Assembly: GCF_022829295.1 (NCBI RefSeq)
Contig: NZ_JAKSYH010000179.1
Coordinates: 59,204-123,203 of the forward strand
Source: Methylobacterium sp. J-088
GTDB lineage: Bacteria > Pseudomonadota > Alphaproteobacteria > Rhizobiales > Beijerinckiaceae
Direction of reading: 5' to 3'
DNA length: 64,000 nucleotides
Part shown: piece by piece, positions 15,737-23,782 of the stretch
Layout: every line of letters begins with the position of its first letter
Numbering within the stretch: position 1 is the stretch's first letter
Notes under the pieces: model-generated
What the model was told of the DNA's origin: nothing
What the model saw: only the letters and a program-made list of their open reading frames with translations
Database searches by the model: none
Translations under genes and position numbers: made by a program

Positions 15737-16282
15737 ATGGACCGGCTGACGCCGCTTTCTAAGCCCGATCCGGTGGTGACGCTGGACGAGGTGAAGGCGA
15801 ATCTCCGCATCACGCACACGGAAGAGGACGCTTTGCTAGCGCGGCTCATCGCGAGCGCGACCGCGAGCCTCGACGGTCGCGACGGCGCGCTCGGGCGGGC
15901 CCTCATGCCGCAGCGCTGGCGCCTGGAGCGCGATCAGTTCTGCTACGGGATCGAGATGCCGCTGCCGCCGCTGCTGAGCGTCCAGGCCGTGCGCTACCTC
16001 GACGCCGCCGGCATCGAGCGGACCGTGGACCTTGCCGATGTGGTGATCGTCGGCACAGACCCGGCCGTGCTCCGGGCGCGCACGATCTGGCCGACCGTGC
16101 TCGCAGAGCCCGGCGCAGTGGCGATCGAGTTCACCGCCGGCTACCAGGACGTGCCCGAACCGATCCGGACGGCCATCATCCGCAGCGTCGGCAGCCTCTA
16201 CGTCAACCGCGAGGCGTCCGCCGGGGCAGCGGCGCTCGACTTCTCCGGCCTCGATCCCTACCGTCAGTGGGCGTTTGGATGA
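15737..16282 (+). CDS. gp6-like head-tail connector protein
   Basis: 181 aa. VVTLDEVKANLRITHTEEDA with LLARLIASATASLDGRDG is the hallmark of HK97 gp6/phiE125 gp8-like connectors, which form the ring under the portal to which a tail attaches. PIRTAIIRSVGSLYVNREA near the end also fits. It is the only gene in the element that faces a tail; the tail itself would have to come from a helper. Overlaps the small terminase by 4 nt (ATGA). Confidence 0.88.
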   Translation: MDRLTPLSKPDPVVTLDEVKANLRITHTEEDALLARLIASATASLDGRDGALGRALMPQRWRLERDQFCYGIEMPLPPLLSVQAVRYLDAAGIERTVDLADVVIVGTDPAVLRARTIWPTVLAEPGAVAIEFTAGYQDVPEPIRTAIIRSVGSLYVNREASAGAAALDFSGLDPYRQWAFG

Positions 16283-16677
16283 GTGCCGCCCGCGTCCTCA
16301 CCCTCGTGCCGAAGCCGCCAGTCGTCGCCGTGCCGCGCGGGCTGAGCAAGGCTGCCCGTGAGGAGTGGAAGCGGCTGGCGCCCGTCCTACGCCAACGTGG
16401 GACCCTCACGGCCGAGACCGAGCCCCTGTTGGTGGCCTACGTCGGCGCGATCGGCATGATCGCGGAGATCGATCGCGAGTTGCGGGGCGCGAAGCTCACG
16501 ATCAAGGGCGCGAACGGCATCCCGCGGGTGCATCCCTTGGTCGGCGCTCGCAACCGGGCATCGCAGAACGCCCTCCAGTTCGCCAAGCGCCTCGGCATCA
16601 TCGGCAGCGGCACGCCGGCCCCCTCCAGCCCGAAGGGAGGGGACGATGCCGACCCTTACGCCGACCTGGGCATCTGA
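16279..16677 (+). CDS. small terminase subunit, P27 family
   Basis: 132 aa. VPRGLSKAAREEWKRLAPVL, then LRGAKLTIKGANGIPRVHPL and RNRASQNALQFAKRLGI are typical of P27-family small terminases. It recognises the packaging site and loads the large subunit. The ATG at 16279 overlaps the connector stop (ATGA), and its 3' end overlaps the large subunit gene by 32 nt. Confidence 0.9.
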   Translation: MSAARVLTLVPKPPVVAVPRGLSKAAREEWKRLAPVLRQRGTLTAETEPLLVAYVGAIGMIAEIDRELRGAKLTIKGANGIPRVHPLVGARNRASQNALQFAKRLGIIGSGTPAPSSPKGGDDADPYADLGI

Positions 16678-18253
16678 TCAGTCCCCGATCCCCGACCCGC
16701 ATGGCCGCGCTGAGCGGATGCTGCGCTTCGTGGACATCCTGCGGCACCCCGCGAGCGAGGCGGGGGACCGCAGGCCCCTGCCGCATCGTTGGCAGCGACG
16801 GATCATCGAGCGGATCTACGGTCCGTCCGATGAGATGGGCGAGCGGCAGGTGCGGACCGTATTCATGCTGCTGCCGCGCGGCGCCCGGAAGACGACGCTC
16901 ACGGCGGCGCTCGCCCTCGGGCATACGATGGGCCCGGCTCAGCGACCGCGCGGCCAGGTCATCGTGGCGGCCTCGCAGCGCTCGCAGGCCCGGGAAGCCT
17001 TCGATGAAGCGGCGGCCATGCGGATGCAGGATGCCCGGCTGGTGGCAGCCTCGCACCTCACCGAGGCCAAGAACCGGATCCGGCATGAACGGTCCGGCTC
17101 GACCTATGTCGCCATCTCGGCCGACGGGGACGCGCAGCACGGCAAGACGGTCTCGTTCCTGCACGCGGATGAGCTGCACGTCTGGAGCGGCTACGGGCTC
17201 TGGAACGCCCTGCGGACCGGCGCCTCGAAGACGGCGAGCTCGCTCACGATCATCACCACCACGGCCGGCGAGCGATCACAGGGCGTCTGCTGGGACCTGT
17301 ACAAGTATGCCCTGCGGGTGCTGGCCGACCCGGGCCGGGACCCATCGTTTCTGCCGGTTATCTTCCAGGCCGACGAGAAGGCCGAATGGCTGGACGAGAA
17401 GCTGTGGCACGCGGTCAACCCGGGCCTGTCCGCGGGCTTCCCAGATCTGGCGGCGCTGCGCTCGGAGGCGATGCAGGCGCGGGAGATCCCCGCCCTGGCC
17501 GCGGGCTTCCGGCAGACGCACCTCAACATCTGGGGCGACGGCACAGCGTCCGGCTGGATCGAGGCGGCGGTCTACGATCAGGGTGCCGCCGAGATCGACC
17601 CTGACGAGCTGATGGGCCGGCGGTGCGCCGTCGCGGTCGACATGAGCCGGACATACGACATGACCGGCATCGTGGCGGCGTTCTCCGACGACGATGGCGG
17701 CTACACCGTCCAGGCGTTCGCCTTCCTGCCCGAGACGGCGTTCAAGCGCCGCTCGGCAGCGGCGCCGGAATACGACTGGCAGGGCTGGCGCGACAGCGGC
17801 GCGCTCACCGTCATGCCGGGAGACATCATCCCGGAGGACGTGATCGAGGCGAAGGTCCGCGAGCTGCACGGCCTCTACGGCGCCGTGGCCATTGGCTTCG
17901 ATCCGAAGTTCGCCGGCCGGATCATGGGGCGGCTGCACGCCGACGGTCTGCCGGCACTGGAATGCCCGCAGACGCCCGCGCACCTCGCGCCGATGTATGT
18001 CGAAATGCAGCGGGCGATGATCTCGCGGCGGTTCCGGCACGGCGGCGCGCCCGTCCTGCGGCACGCGGTGCTGAACGCGGTTCCGCGGACCTTCGAGAAC
18101 AACCTGTTCTTCCTGTCGAAGACCCGCAGCTCGGCGGCGATCGACGTGGCGGTGGCCTGCGGCATGGCGATCGGGCTCACGTCAGCGCCGGCCGCGGAGC
18201 CGAGCTACTTCGAGGCGGACGACTTCGACGCCGATCTGCTGGTGCTGGGATGA
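16646..18253 (+). CDS. large terminase subunit
   Basis: 535 aa. ATPase half: VFMLLPRGARKTTLTAALAL (Walker A near residues 77-84) and FLHADELHVW (Walker B, Asp-Glu near 175). Nuclease half: AVAVDMSRTYDMTGIVAAFS near residue 332 gives the first metal-binding Asp, and IGFDPKFAGRIM a later one. It translocates and cuts DNA during packaging. Full length for YmfN/HK97-type terminases. GGGAGGGGACG precedes the ATG. Unusually, the terminase genes come last in the head operon instead of first. Confidence 0.93.
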   Translation: MPTLTPTWASDQSPIPDPHGRAERMLRFVDILRHPASEAGDRRPLPHRWQRRIIERIYGPSDEMGERQVRTVFMLLPRGARKTTLTAALALGHTMGPAQRPRGQVIVAASQRSQAREAFDEAAAMRMQDARLVAASHLTEAKNRIRHERSGSTYVAISADGDAQHGKTVSFLHADELHVWSGYGLWNALRTGASKTASSLTIITTTAGERSQGVCWDLYKYALRVLADPGRDPSFLPVIFQADEKAEWLDEKLWHAVNPGLSAGFPDLAALRSEAMQAREIPALAAGFRQTHLNIWGDGTASGWIEAAVYDQGAAEIDPDELMGRRCAVAVDMSRTYDMTGIVAAFSDDDGGYTVQAFAFLPETAFKRRSAAAPEYDWQGWRDSGALTVMPGDIIPEDVIEAKVRELHGLYGAVAIGFDPKFAGRIMGRLHADGLPALECPQTPAHLAPMYVEMQRAMISRRFRHGGAPVLRHAVLNAVPRTFENNLFFLSKTRSSAAIDVAVACGMAIGLTSAPAAEPSYFEADDFDADLLVLG

Positions 18254-18423
18254 GGTGTAGTCGTGAGGTGACGATTGATAAACTAGCCTCGCCAGAGGCG
18301 CAGCAACTCCTCGCGCCCTTCGTCCGCTTCATCCGTGAGGTGCTGAAATGGCCGCCGTTGAATAGCCCGCCGATGAATACGCTTTCCGCTATACCGCGGA
18401 AGGCGGGAGTTAGACGGCGGTGA
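18250..18423 (+). CDS. short ORF coupled to the terminase
   Basis: 57 aa, starting at an ATG that overlaps the terminase stop (ATGA). The peptide begins MRCSREVTIDKLASPEAQQL and then LLAPFVRFIREVLKW, with an amphipathic helix. No known domain. The overlap at both ends (GTGA with the next ORF) supports translation, but it could be chance. Confidence 0.4.
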   Translation: MRCSREVTIDKLASPEAQQLLAPFVRFIREVLKWPPLNSPPMNTLSAIPRKAGVRRR

Positions 18424-18656
18424 AGGTCGATGCCATTGGCATTTCCCTCGACAAGCTGACCACCCCGCAGGACAAGTCCGAAGCAAGCACCTACAGAGGG
18501 AGCGCTGCGAAGAAAGTTTGCGCGAACCGGGCTACACCCATGCGGGAAGCGGAGGCAGCGAAGGCACAGCGGCAGATCGATTTGGAGACGAGATCCCCGG
18601 CGCAGGCGCAGCAGGCGCAGAACGCGGTGGCTGTGTCGACGAGCAGGGACATATAG
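18420..18656 (+). CDS. short ORF at the end of the packaging operon
   Basis: 78 aa from GTG 18420, overlapping the previous stop. It begins MKVDAIGISLDKLTTPQDKS and has a polar Ala/Gln/Arg-rich helical C-terminal half. No known domain and no tail-protein signature. This is the last plus-strand ORF before the cargo operon, which converges on it. Confidence 0.4.
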   Translation: MKVDAIGISLDKLTTPQDKSEASTYRGSAAKKVCANRATPMREAEAAKAQRQIDLETRSPAQAQQAQNAVAVSTSRDI

Positions 18657-18714
18657 CGCCCTGCAGCGCAGCGTGGCGAAGATGCGCCGGACGAATTGAC
18701 CTCGTTTTTCGGGT

Positions 18715-20205
18715 TTAGTTTATCACGCGTCCCAGCAAGCGGCGCTGCTCAGGGGTTATGCCACCACGACGCCTGATTCCTGCGTTAACCCGGAAAATAT
18801 CGGGTACATTGACTTTCCCATTAACTCGTTCCTCGAAGACGCCAATCTCCGACAAAAGATTTAAAAGACTATAGCAGGCAACCTCGGGCTCCTGGGATCC
18901 TGCACTTAAGGCTAAATCTAATGGAGCGGACATTCCAGAATATTGCTCAAGAATTCGAGCAATTGCATCTGATCCAACCCACCTAAACACGATCTCATCA
19001 GGCTCCGCAGGCACGAGCAAACCCGAGAGCGGAGCCAAAGCTTCCTGCACCCAAGGGTAATCTTCGGACAACTCGGTCAAACGATTTTCCGAAGCCTGGC
19101 GCACTCCCTGCTGAATTCCCGTATAGTCTATCGCAGTTTTACGAGTATTTCCTAGGTCCGCTGCAGTTTTGATTACTCGTAGAAAGGTTCTCGGTGATAT
19201 TTCCAGGCGCCCGTCGGCCAGGTGTACCGGAATCCAAGTATAAGGACGCCCGCGCTTTGCGTTTGCTCCCATAAATTGGCCTGCGAACTGCTCAAACAGT
19301 TTTCTCTGCGCAGTCTCATCGTATGCCAGCATTCCCGGGATGCGATCAGAGCTAAATGCTTCGTTAGTACGAAGATTCAGCTGTTTCATCAGAGATTGCA
19401 GCGCCTGACATCCCGCTTCGTCTCTCCATATATGGAAATATAGCAGACCAAATAAATCAATTGGACGCCACCGTAGGCGAACACTACTACCACTAATTTT
19501 CGCAGCGTCAGGAAAGCGGAATAGATCCCGATTTTCGGACTGATCTGGACGCATAAAGATCTTCACTTTGATGGAGCGATAGCTCCTCATTGCAAGTGCC
19601 GTTTTCAACAAACCCTGCGTAAGATTTTGGATCCTCGGCCAATCATCTGCGAGTTGCTCCAGCTGATCGAAGAGCACCAAAATTTGCTTCCCATCCTCGA
19701 AAAGCTTTCTATCGATAGATCTGAGCAGCGACTGTAGCTCCTCTAGGTTTCTCGCAGCCCACCGTACATATTCGGAGAATTTTGCAGGAAATCTCGCATC
19801 ATCTGGGTACAATATGCGGACTACTATAGATCTCCAGATCACATCCGCGGGTATCTCGGGAGGCAAACTATCTAATTGGATGCGCGATACGGAGCCATTT
19901 GCACCTTCTGCATCGGCAAATCCGAAATGAACATCTAAATTCTTTGAGCGAAGAGCGCGCGTTCTACCCATGTAAGCAGATCCGATAGCCCTTCTACTTT
20001 TTGGGTCCGCTAAAGCACTAGCCCAAAAACTTTTACCCATTCCGCGATTGCCAATGACCAATGCGACTTCCGGATCCAGGGCATCGGCGTGTCCTTCCGG
20101 AAAATAGATGCTGCTCGCGTCTGGAGACATACCGGTCCCATGTGCAGCCAAAATTGGCAAATCGCGAAGAGACCCCCTGAGAGCAGTCTGGATATCCAAA
20201 ATCAA
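18715..20205 (-). CDS. cargo operon gene 3: large P-loop ATPase
   Basis: 496 aa. Walker A IGNRGMGKSFWA (about residues 51-62) and Walker B ILVLFDQLEQLADD (about 175-188) place it with AAA/STAND-like P-loop ATPases, followed by about 300 residues with no domain I recognise. No membrane segment. It starts at TTG (TTGA overlap with the MinD-like gene), so the two are translationally coupled. Codon use is much more AT-rich than the packaging genes, pointing to separate acquisition. By context it could be the effector or sensor ATPase of a defence module; that is inference. No match to a named defence family is claimed. Confidence 0.75.
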   Translation of the reverse strand: MILDIQTALRGSLRDLPILAAHGTGMSPDASSIYFPEGHADALDPEVALVIGNRGMGKSFWASALADPKSRRAIGSAYMGRTRALRSKNLDVHFGFADAEGANGSVSRIQLDSLPPEIPADVIWRSIVVRILYPDDARFPAKFSEYVRWAARNLEELQSLLRSIDRKLFEDGKQILVLFDQLEQLADDWPRIQNLTQGLLKTALAMRSYRSIKVKIFMRPDQSENRDLFRFPDAAKISGSSVRLRWRPIDLFGLLYFHIWRDEAGCQALQSLMKQLNLRTNEAFSSDRIPGMLAYDETAQRKLFEQFAGQFMGANAKRGRPYTWIPVHLADGRLEISPRTFLRVIKTAADLGNTRKTAIDYTGIQQGVRQASENRLTELSEDYPWVQEALAPLSGLLVPAEPDEIVFRWVGSDAIARILEQYSGMSAPLDLALSAGSQEPEVACYSLLNLLSEIGVFEERVNGKVNVPDIFRVNAGIRRRGGITPEQRRLLGRVIN

Positions 20206-21551
20206 TCCCCATCCACCAGAGCATCAGACTCAAGGTCCAAGATGGCCCAGCAACGCTCAACGAACGGTCCAAACGGACCTCTGTATACATCCGCATCGAG
20301 AGTGGCCCTATCGCTTAGCGGATCGAACGCTTCATAGGCCGGGTGGTGATCCACATAAATTGCGTCATGCGGAACTCCGGGCCCAATTGCATCAGGCGCA
20401 GGATTGAAGGCCCCAAACTCGACCATCCCTTGCGGGTTCAAGGACTCGGATTCATAAATAAGTTCAGCGCACATAGAGTATAGTCGTTCCTTGAACTGAC
20501 CTCTAGCGATCGCAGAAGGCGACGCCTTAGATTGCACAAACGTTATCTTCTCTCTCCAATCTTCAATAGCATCACTCTGAGAGAAGCCGGCAGTCTCTAC
20601 CAAGTGAGATAGTATGTAACGATACCCTCTGAATGTCTGAGGCTGATCTGTGCCGAAAAACAAAATTTCTGCACCAAGGCCGAGAAGTGCGGCAGCGCTG
20701 ACCTCTGCCATCCCCGCCCGAGCATCGATCAATACGACGTCGTAATCTTTTGCCGATGAGAATCTGTCAACCATTTCGCGAACCTGTTGCGCCAAACCTT
20801 TTGGCCCAAGAGGTGTGCTATCTTCGACTAAAGCCCTCGATAATTTAGCTATCATTGACGCAGGATTTTCATCAGTTACTCGACCGATTGCTGGGACAAC
20901 GTCAATAGATCCGTCGGCAAACGGACTGACGCCAATAAATTTATCAAGATCGTAATCATCAATGCCATTTAGTCCATTTTCAACTAGGTAATCTATAGCT
21001 CCAAAATCAGGCCTAAGATCAGGATCATCGTCTCCGTTTCCGGTCGGTAGTAGCATAAAACCTATACCCGGCGCCTCTATGTCCAAATCAATCGCAAGAA
21101 CTCTCTTTCCCCTGCGCGACAAATCGGCGGCAAGAACCGCAAGCGCAGTGGATCTTCCCACGCCCCCTTTCAGGGATGAAAAGACAAGTCGCTTGGCGCC
21201 AGTAGGCGAAGCTTGTGGAGCCAGCATCCAGTCAGCGCCGACGATCCGGCGGTCCGCATACAAGAACTTTAGCACTGTTCCGTTATGTTCGACCAGCGCC
21301 TGTCTAAGTCTAGCATCTTGCTTCAAACGCAATGCCAAGGAGCCCCCGACAATTGGCATCGGTGCGGCATACGCCCCTAGTGCTTCCCGCAGGTCTTTAA
21401 CGACGGCGTCTGGCTTCGCAATCTTTTCCTTGACGAATGTTAGCCTTCCGGCGCCATCTCTGACTATTATCGAGTCATGGTCTATGCCGACGTTATGTAC
21501 GGCCAAGACGTCGAGTAAGATGTATAAGCTGGTATCAAAACGAGCCGACAT
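20202..21551 (-). CDS. cargo operon gene 2: MinD/ParA-like ATPase with N-terminal extension
   Basis: 449 aa. Residues 1-120 are a unique N-terminal region (MSARFDTSLYILLDVLAVHN). The C-terminal part is a SIMIBI NTPase: deviant Walker A SSLKGGVGRSTALA (Lys128-Ser134), IDLDIEAPG (Asp155, Asp157) and YDVVLIDARAGMAE (Asp276). The first Lys of the deviant Walker A is kept. No ParB, plasmid origin or centromere-like array is near, so plasmid partition is unlikely. MinD-like ATPases with KGGVGR[ST] loops occur in several predicted conflict systems. Gap of 9 nt to gene 1, 4-nt overlap with gene 3. AT-rich codons. Confidence 0.8.
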   Translation of the reverse strand: MSARFDTSLYILLDVLAVHNVGIDHDSIIVRDGAGRLTFVKEKIAKPDAVVKDLREALGAYAAPMPIVGGSLALRLKQDARLRQALVEHNGTVLKFLYADRRIVGADWMLAPQASPTGAKRLVFSSLKGGVGRSTALAVLAADLSRRGKRVLAIDLDIEAPGIGFMLLPTGNGDDDPDLRPDFGAIDYLVENGLNGIDDYDLDKFIGVSPFADGSIDVVPAIGRVTDENPASMIAKLSRALVEDSTPLGPKGLAQQVREMVDRFSSAKDYDVVLIDARAGMAEVSAAALLGLGAEILFFGTDQPQTFRGYRYILSHLVETAGFSQSDAIEDWREKITFVQSKASPSAIARGQFKERLYSMCAELIYESESLNPQGMVEFGAFNPAPDAIGPGVPHDAIYVDHHPAYEAFDPLSDRATLDADVYRGPFGPFVERCWAILDLESDALVDGD

Positions 21552-21560
21552 ATTGATGCC

Positions 21561-22034
21561 CTATATCACAAGACTAAGAATCAGATCCTCGGCATCTTTT
21601 TTCCAGGCATTACAGGCCGTTTCAGAGACCGGAGTGCACGTTGTCGAAGCGTATCTTATGTCGATATTCCAGTTCTGAAACCGCATGCTGAAATTTGCAC
21701 TACCAATTTCCGTCTGAAGGGAGGTTGCAACTCGTCCAGTTGCGTAGAGCGACACAACCTGTTGCGCTCGTTGCGCCAAGGTTTGCAGGCTCGGGAAATG
21801 GCCTCGAAGTGGCGTACCTCTGAGTGGGTCGCCAGATTGCCGACGACCATTCCTTCCTCGAGGCGGATTAGCTAGAAAATGTGCTTCAATTCCGGAGATG
21901 CGCATGGCATGCTTCAGAGCATTTTCGCCAACAATACCATAGTGATATCCGGCATCATCAAACTCACTGTTGTTTAGCAAATGATCTGCTGTACCTTGAT
22001 GTCGCCAGGCTGCTAAATCGTATTGTTCGGTCAT
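21561..22034 (-). CDS. cargo operon gene 1: HEPN-like protein
   Basis: 157 aa from ATG 22034. The pattern HLLNNSEFDDAGYHYGIVGE then NALKHAM is that of the first two helices of HEPN-type proteins, and NWNIDIRYAS followed by a final helix AWKKDAEDLILSLVI fits their C-terminal part. A clear Rx4-6H RNase motif is not seen in the expected C-terminal position; an R-x6-H occurs near the N-terminus, where it is probably coincidental. It could be a toxin/effector, or a substrate-binding partner of the ATPases. Leads the AT-rich operon; no strong ribosome site. Confidence 0.55.
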   Translation of the reverse strand: MTEQYDLAAWRHQGTADHLLNNSEFDDAGYHYGIVGENALKHAMRISGIEAHFLANPPRGRNGRRQSGDPLRGTPLRGHFPSLQTLAQRAQQVVSLYATGRVATSLQTEIGSANFSMRFQNWNIDIRYASTTCTPVSETACNAWKKDAEDLILSLVI

Positions 22035-22066
22035 ATTTAGATGGCCCAATTAGAGTAACTGTAAGA

Positions 22067-22088
22067 CTTAACTTTCGAAATTGTTAAG
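22067..22088. promoter_or_regulatory. inverted repeat upstream of the cargo operon
   Basis: CTTAAC at 22067-22072 and GTTAAG at 22083-22088 flank a central TTTCGAAA palindrome. It is the only clear symmetric sequence in the AT-rich leader, about 35 nt before the HEPN-like start, and so a candidate operator or part of the promoter. Confidence 0.4.
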
Positions 22089-22162
22089 AAAACTTCTTTG
22101 TTTGTGCACCTCGCCTCATCCGTCTTTCGGTATCACGACCAAACCTAGGGCTATAAGGACAG

Positions 22163-22402
22163 CTATGAGAATGCCGCGGCAATAGCCGCGCCGGCAGCAG
22201 CTACGGCAGCCCATGCGCTGAGATTACCCTGTTGCTTGAGGGCTGCGAAAATCTCTCGCGATGCATCGACATAGCCATCAGCATAGACCGTCCCCACCTG
22301 CGGCACCTCAACTTGCGAAGACCAGAAACCTATGCCCGCCGACAGAACGCCGAGGACTGTCGCAGAAATCTTGCAAGCTATGCGGCGATCGAGGTTTCTC
22401 AC
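22163..22402 (-). CDS. small membrane protein with two hydrophobic segments
   Basis: 79 aa from GTG 22402. Basic start MRNLDRRIACK, a hydrophobic stretch ISATVLGVLSAGIGFW, a polar loop, then LSAWAAVAAAGAAIAAAFS at the C-terminus. The topology would suit a small inner-membrane protein or a holin-like protein, but no lysis enzyme is present in the element. It lies 7 nt downstream of an RHH regulator gene, so probably the same transcript. Confidence 0.5.
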   Translation of the reverse strand: MRNLDRRIACKISATVLGVLSAGIGFWSSQVEVPQVGTVYADGYVDASREIFAALKQQGNLSAWAAVAAAGAAIAAAFS

Positions 22403-22409
22403 GCTTTTA

Positions 22410-22637
22410 TCAATTCGCTTCTTCAGGATCCTCGCGATGCCGCACGAAGCCCTGGCCGGTGAGCCAATCCGCTAGCGCGTGTCGAATCGCCTCCGGTCGC
22501 GATGGCCTGGGTTCGGGCTGGGCGTAGATCCAGGCGTCGAGGGGTTGCAGCTGGTCTGGCGGGATGCGCACGCCGACGTGCGTCGCGCCCACTTTCGGAC
22601 GTCCTCGCGATTTTCTGTCATCAGGTATTGACGCCAT
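22410..22637 (-). CDS. ribbon-helix-helix-type DNA-binding protein
   Basis: 75 aa. GRPKVGATHVGVRIPPDQLQ followed by PLDAWIYAQPEPRPSRPEAI and RHALADWL is the strand-helix-helix order of MetJ/Arc-type repressors, as in many antitoxins and phage regulators. The AAGG of the ribosome site is directly next to the ATG. It is co-directional with the small membrane protein and divergent from the right-arm genes starting at 22726, so it may control either promoter. Confidence 0.6.
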   Translation of the reverse strand: MASIPDDRKSRGRPKVGATHVGVRIPPDQLQPLDAWIYAQPEPRPSRPEAIRHALADWLTGQGFVRHREDPEEAN

Positions 22638-22725
22638 CCTTTTCTAATGACAGAAAAGGCGGGCCGGAGCAAGGCTGGACCCCTCGCACGCGGCCCTAAC
22701 CCACCACTCTGTTGAGGAGAGCGGC

Positions 22726-23211
22726 ATGGCTGTCCACGCCCGTATCACGCCTGCCTTATTATCCGCTACCAGCCACCGTGACCCGTTATTACGTCAGGGG
22801 TCCGGCCGGCAGCCGGGCCCCGTCACCCAGGCTATCCGCGCGATGCGGGCGGCCGAGCCGCTCCCGCCCACCGACGTTGCGATCGAGGCCATCCGCGAGG
22901 GGCTGATCCGCTACTTCGTCGAGGCGGACAGCGCCGACCGTCAGCGCGTCAGAGACCTACGCCGTCGGATCTCCGATCGCATCGAGGCGGACCTCGCCTT
23001 GCTGGACGCGCTCAGCCCCGATCCGGAGGCCGAGCTTACCGCGCTGGAGCGTGTTGGCCGAGGGTTCGAGTGGTCCGGCTACGATGATGCCGAGGACGGC
23101 CACGACGCCGAAGGTCTGACCGACGACAGCGGCATCGTCGATCACGACGCGGCGGTCGAGCAAGGCTTTGCAGGCTACGGGGGGTGCTTATGCTCGTCCA
23201 CGAACGCTTAG
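22726..23211 (+). CDS. element protein of unknown function
   Basis: 161 aa, ATG with GAGGAG 6 nt upstream. A helical, Arg-rich middle (DRQRVRDLRRRISDRIEADL) is followed by an acidic Gly/Asp-rich C-terminal part (ERVGRGFEWSGYDDAEDGHD). Acidic tails of this kind recur in phage-associated hypothetical proteins of Rhizobiales. First gene of the right-arm plus-strand operon; overlaps the next start by about 22 nt. No catalytic motif. Confidence 0.6.
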   Translation: MAVHARITPALLSATSHRDPLLRQGSGRQPGPVTQAIRAMRAAEPLPPTDVAIEAIREGLIRYFVEADSADRQRVRDLRRRISDRIEADLALLDALSPDPEAELTALERVGRGFEWSGYDDAEDGHDAEGLTDDSGIVDHDAAVEQGFAGYGGCLCSSTNA

Positions 23212-23495
23212 ACCTAAGGCCTGACTTCCTGGAAATGAGCATCGCGATCCGCGATCTCGCACAGCTCTCGTCGATCGCCGTCTTGGTTCTCGAACGCGCC
23301 ATCACCGAGATCGAGCCATCGCTGCTCTCGCACAGTCTCAGGGTGCCCAAGGGTTACATCACGGTCCTGCTGACAGACGAGCAGTTCCAGAACGTTCACT
23401 TCATTACCGGACACGTCAAATCCATCGCGGAGACCGCGTGCTCGAAGCTCGAAGCAGTGGAAGAGCTGATCGTGGAGGACGCACGATGCGCCTAA
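23190..23495 (+). CDS. element protein of unknown function
   Basis: 101 aa from ATG 23190, with a G-rich ribosome site ending 6 nt before. It starts MLVHERLDLRPDFLEMSIAI and is largely helical. No recognised domain. A GTG two codons earlier is an alternative start. Overlaps both neighbours, consistent with a compact phage-type early operon. Confidence 0.55.
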   Translation: MLVHERLDLRPDFLEMSIAIRDLAQLSSIAVLVLERAITEIEPSLLSHSLRVPKGYITVLLTDEQFQNVHFITGHVKSIAETACSKLEAVEELIVEDARCA

Positions 23496-23653
23496 TCCTG
23501 CTCCTCCTCGCTCGCGCGAATGTTCAATGGGCGCTCGCTGAAATGGCTCGCAGCGATCGCCTGCGTCGTGAGGCGCAAGATGCGCTCGACGCGGCCGAGC
23601 GGCGCATGAACGAGGCGGGTTGCCTCGCCGCGCGCGTCCGCGCCCTGCACTGA
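23486..23653 (+). CDS. short ORF with hydrophobic start and coiled coil
   Basis: 55 aa from ATG 23486 with GGAGG 7 nt upstream. MRLILLLLARANVQWALAEM is followed by a helical Arg/Glu/Ala stretch. The hydrophobic start is short, so a membrane anchor is uncertain. It overlaps the previous gene by 10 nt. The good ribosome site supports translation. Confidence 0.5.
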   Translation: MRLILLLLARANVQWALAEMARSDRLRREAQDALDAAERRMNEAGCLAARVRALH

Positions 23654-23728
23654 CTCTCAGCCCCGCCGCCCGCGGAGAGTGTGGTTGCGGGGTATCAACA
23701 AGGGTTCGCAGGCATCGCGGTCAAACAG

Positions 23729-23773
23729 CTTGTGCGCGCTCGCAAGGAATGCCATCTTGTGAGCGCGCACAAG
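23729..23773. promoter_or_regulatory. paired 18-bp inverted repeats, probable operator of the MerR-like gene
   Basis: CTTGTGCGCGCTCGCAAG (23729-23746) and its reverse complement with one mismatch (23756-23773), separated by 9 nt. Each arm is itself a near-palindrome (CTTGTG...CACAAG in the second). The second arm overlaps the AAGGAG ribosome site of the regulator starting at 23783, so binding would block its expression; autoregulation is the simplest reading. An mRNA hairpin hiding the ribosome site is the alternative. Confidence 0.65.
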
Positions 23774-23782
23774 GAGATCCCC

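Noticed and set aside
20202..21551. ParA of a plasmid or ICE partition system
   Set aside because: No ParB, centromere repeats or conjugation genes nearby, and a long unique N-terminal region; the operon partners point to a different role.
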